DNA from: Saprospiraceae bacterium
GTDB taxonomy: Bacteria; Bacteroidota; Bacteroidia; Chitinophagales; Saprospiraceae
NCBI GenBank assembly: GCA_029263015.1
Contig: JAJCYI010000014.1
Location: 1-48,487 of the forward strand
Reading direction: 5' to 3'
Length of the DNA: 48,487 bases
The first letter of the stretch is position 1; each line of letters begins with the position of its first letter. Position numbers and translations under genes: made by a program. This document shows positions 46,232-48,487 of this stretch, piece by piece. The notes below the pieces were generated by a model that saw only the letters and a list, made by a program, of their open reading frames with translations, searched no databases and was not told the origin of the DNA.

Positions 46232-46300
46232 GATGTTAGATTTAGTGAATAGTCCAGTTAGTGATTAGTTCTTAGTGAATGGTGATTAGGGGCTGAAGAG
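46232..46300. repeat. Low-complexity GTGATTAGTGAAT words between two minus-strand genes
   Basis: Repeated TTAGTGAATAG, TTAGTGATTAG and TTAGTGAATGG units fill the gap between the hydrolase start and the methyltransferase stop. They are the complementary strand of the TCACTAATCAC words seen at 9971 and 45368. Confidence 0.5.
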
Positions 46301-46320
46301 CATGGTATTTCGCAGCCAGC

Positions 46321-47049
46321 CTATTTTTCAGCGGTAACGATGTATTGATAATCCAATGCACAATCATCGGAGGTAATGTTGCTGAAACCAGCTTGGTAAA
46401 GTTCACCTTCTACTTTGTACAATTCCATTCTGGCAGTTTGCTTTGGCATTTGAATGGGAATCCGTTTTTTCTTGAAATCAACAATGATAAGTTGGCCGCC
46501 TTCCGGCAAAACATCCCAAAGATGTTTCAAATAATCGACCCGATTCCTAATATATATAAAGGTATTGACGATAAGGATGATATCTGCTTCGCCGGGTTTG
46601 AGTTTGGAATCGGTGGGTGTCACGAGTCGGGTTTCTAGGCGGTTCTGGTATTCGGGTTTCAATTCGATTAGCTTCACGCTATCCATAAAAGCGATGAAAC
46701 GTGGGTCGAGTTCAAGCGCTATGACCTTTTTTGCATGTTGCGCTAGGCGACGGGAGAAGAACCCCGAACCAGCACCCAGATCGGCAACGACCTTATTGCT
46801 GAGGTCGCCCATTTTGTCAATAACTTGACTCGGCCTTTGCCAAATATCCCTGCCTGGCGGGTCGTATTGATCCAACAGTTTTTCGAGGGTAGCAGAGCCA
46901 TTTTCCTTGGTAGGTGATTGGTTTTTGGAAGTGTCGGCAGAAGGGGGTTCCGTATCCGTATGCGTTACGGAAGGGTCATTGCTGCATCCCATAAATAAAA
47001 CTAAGTAGAACACAATGAGGCTATATGTCAGCGAGTGGTGGATTTTCAT
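46321..47049 (-). CDS. SAM-type methyltransferase with a lipoprotein signal
   Basis: A 242-residue protein. It opens MKIHHSLTYSLIVFYLVLFM followed by GCSNDPS, a good lipoprotein signal (Cys22), then a Ser/Thr/Pro-rich linker. The catalytic-looking domain has VADLGAGSGFFSRRLAQ (motif I), VIALELDPRFIAF (motif II acidic residue) and EADIILIVNTFIYI (motif IV region), a class I SAM fold. An exported SAM-dependent enzyme is odd, because SAM is cytoplasmic. The longer start at 47142 would hide the signal sequence, but the hydrophobic stretch would remain. The start at 47049 is preferred. The substrate is unknown. Confidence 0.78.
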   Translation of the reverse strand: MKIHHSLTYSLIVFYLVLFMGCSNDPSVTHTDTEPPSADTSKNQSPTKENGSATLEKLLDQYDPPGRDIWQRPSQVIDKMGDLSNKVVADLGAGSGFFSRRLAQHAKKVIALELDPRFIAFMDSVKLIELKPEYQNRLETRLVTPTDSKLKPGEADIILIVNTFIYIRNRVDYLKHLWDVLPEGGQLIIVDFKKKRIPIQMPKQTARMELYKVEGELYQAGFSNITSDDCALDYQYIVTAEK

Positions 47050-47226
47050 TTTGATTGTTTGCATTTTTAATTTTGCCAGCGGGCAAATCGGCGCTATTCC
47101 TGTTCTCTTCTTATCGGGCGCTAAGATAAATGAAAATCCCATTCGTTTGATTGGAGGCTTGCAGATGTTTTTTGCATTTTATTTGTCCAAAAGTGGCGCT
47201 TCTCGAAGAAGCATCGCTTTTTAAAG

Positions 47227-48315
47227 TCACTCCTCCTCCATTAGCACACGGTTTTCGTTCATCACTTTAACTTGATGGGAAATGGATTCTTCGTGAACGG
47301 CACGCAGAACAATCTCGACGAAGCGTTTGCTGAGGTCTTTTTCTTTGCCCAATTTTACAGAATGTTCAAGAATTTCATTCCACCTGCTTGGCTGTAGAAT
47401 GGCAATATTGTTTTTCTTTTTGTATTCGCCAATTTGCTCTGCCATCTTCATGCGTTTCCCAAACAAGTCTATTAGATGCAAGTCTATTTCATCAATCTGA
47501 TGACGAAGGAAATCAATCGTTTTCAGGAAAGCAGCATTCCCCGAAGTCTGTTCCCTCACGACCAATTCCTTTATCATAACCCCAAAACGGTGCGGGGTGA
47601 TTTGTTGTGCAGCATCACTCCAGGCATTGTCTGGAGTTGGGTGTACTTCGGTCATCAGGCCATCGTAATTGAGATCGAGGGCTCGCTGTGCGACACCCTG
47701 TAATAAATCCCTGCGGCCACAAATATGGCTGTTGTCGCAGATGATCTGCAATTTCGGGAATTGCCGTTTCAACTCGATAGGCAACTGCCAGAGCGGCAGA
47801 TTGCGGTATTTGGTTTCACCATGAGAAGAAAAGCCTCGGTGGATAGCGCCGATGCGGGTAATGCCAGCTTTGTATATCCGTTCTATGGCGCCGATCCAAA
47901 GTTTCAAGTCAGCATTTACAGGGTTTTTTATTAAAACAGGTACGTCCAACCCTTGAAGTGCATCAGCAACCTCTTGTACCGAAAAAGGGTTCACCGTGGT
48001 GCGGGCACCTATCCAGAATACGTCGATGCCGTGTTTCATTGCATCAAAAACATGTTGGGTATTGGCAACCTCGGTAGTTACGCTCATGCCCGTTTCTTGC
48101 TTTACCTTTTGCAGCCATTTCAGGCCAGGTGCTCCTACTCCTTCAAATGCACCTGGGCGGGTTCGAGGTTTCCAGATGCCTGCTCGAAACAAGTCTATAC
48201 CAACCTCTTTTAGGCCACGGGCGGTCTCCAATACTTGCTCCTCCGTTTCAGCACTACATGGCCCAGCGATGAGGATGGGGCGTTCTTTTTTTTCAAAAAC
48301 GGGTAGAAATTGCAT
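47227..48315 (-). CDS. Bifunctional 3-deoxy-7-phosphoheptulonate synthase / chorismate mutase
   Basis: A 362-residue cytoplasmic enzyme. Residues 1-260 are the KDPS-like (AroAIbeta) DAHP synthase: RPILIAGPCSAETEEQV, FRAGIWKPRTRPGAFEG, FWIGARTTVNPFSVQEV, PVLIKNPVNADLKLWIGAIE and GLMTEVHPTPDNAWSDA. The C-terminal 90 residues are an AroQ-type chorismate mutase (LRHQIDEIDLHLIDLFGKRM, IGEYKKKNNIAILQPSRW). It catalyses the first step of the shikimate pathway and the step to prephenate, with the mutase probably also acting as feedback sensor. This domain order is normal in Bacteroidota. The ATG at 48315 is used; the longer frame from 48369 starts inside the palindromic repeat. Confidence 0.93.
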   Translation of the reverse strand: MQFLPVFEKKERPILIAGPCSAETEEQVLETARGLKEVGIDLFRAGIWKPRTRPGAFEGVGAPGLKWLQKVKQETGMSVTTEVANTQHVFDAMKHGIDVFWIGARTTVNPFSVQEVADALQGLDVPVLIKNPVNADLKLWIGAIERIYKAGITRIGAIHRGFSSHGETKYRNLPLWQLPIELKRQFPKLQIICDNSHICGRRDLLQGVAQRALDLNYDGLMTEVHPTPDNAWSDAAQQITPHRFGVMIKELVVREQTSGNAAFLKTIDFLRHQIDEIDLHLIDLFGKRMKMAEQIGEYKKKNNIAILQPSRWNEILEHSVKLGKEKDLSKRFVEIVLRAVHEESISHQVKVMNENRVLMEEE

Positions 48316-48334
48316 GGTGTATGATTTTAAGTGC

Positions 48335-48487
48335 CACGTAGTGATAAATTCGGTAAAATTTTTAAGCAAGATTTTTTCGATAGTTTTCCTTAAAAAATAC
48401 TTGCATAGCTGTGTCCTACGGAAGTATTTTTTAAGAAAAAATAGCGGAAAAAGATGTTTTAAAAATTACCGAATTAATCAGTACGTG
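48335..48487. repeat. Palindromic intergenic repeat, copy D
   Basis: The left arm CACGTAGTGATAAATTCGGT and right arm ending AAATTACCGAATTAATCAGT, then ACGTG, are complementary with few mismatches. Inside, TTTTTTCGATAG faces ATAGCGGAAAAAG, and TTAAAAAATACTT faces AAGTATTTTTTAA. The centre (48403-48421) is GCATAGCTGTGTCCTACGG. It sits 20 bases upstream of the DAHP synthase ATG and runs to the window edge. Confidence 0.75.

Overview
The window reads as chromosomal DNA of a member of the Bacteroidota, most likely a Saprospiria-type gliding bacterium (inference, not a database result). Supporting signs are two clients of the type IX secretion system (one with a type B gliding-associated C-terminus, one with a type A sorting domain), a GldH gliding lipoprotein, many lipoproteins, promoters of the Bacteroidota form TTTG-N17-23-TAnnTTTG, little Shine-Dalgarno signal, and a fused DAHP synthase/chorismate mutase.

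Layout. 1-6.1 kb: an outer-membrane barrel protein, asd, then a clearly AT-richer two-gene restriction-modification island (2343-5990). 6.1-18 kb: a type B T9SS surface protein, pssA, purS, rsmI, a lipoprotein, a metzincin-type lipoprotein protease, a frameshifted T9SS client, an AlkB-type hydroxylase and gldH. 17.9-32.5 kb is mostly on the minus strand: an M1 aminopeptidase, an M14 carboxypeptidase, gcvT, a DNA methyltransferase with a degenerate nuclease-fold tail, a HEAT/cyclophilin lipoprotein, a class A penicillin-binding protein, an esterase and a double-FKBP lipoprotein. 32.8-45.3 kb is mostly plus strand: nadE, a DUF5916 barrel protein, a fatty acid desaturase, acylphosphatase, a small secreted protein, the rimP-nusA-infB operon and a Tat-exported TIM-barrel isomerase. 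45.4-48.3 kb is minus strand: a dienelactone-hydrolase-like lipoprotein, an apparently exported SAM-type methyltransferase, and DAHP synthase/chorismate mutase.

Most genes are ordinary housekeeping or cell-envelope genes. The least explained signal is between genes. Four long palindromes (1-119, 8995-9153, 30475-30635, 48335-48487) share a small central core, GCATAGC...GCTACGG, but have outer arms that differ completely between copies while remaining self-complementary within each copy. Two shorter dyads (39919-39970, 44331-44369) may be related. A second class of intergenic sequence is built from short low-complexity words, often arranged as hairpins (10246-10360, 17304-17386, 45313-45393, 46232-46300). 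Other points worth a look are the methyltransferase/SNase-like fusion, the exported methyltransferase, a single-base frameshift in a T9SS gene, and a terminator-like hairpin in the rimP leader. No tRNA, rRNA, CRISPR array or insertion sequence was seen.
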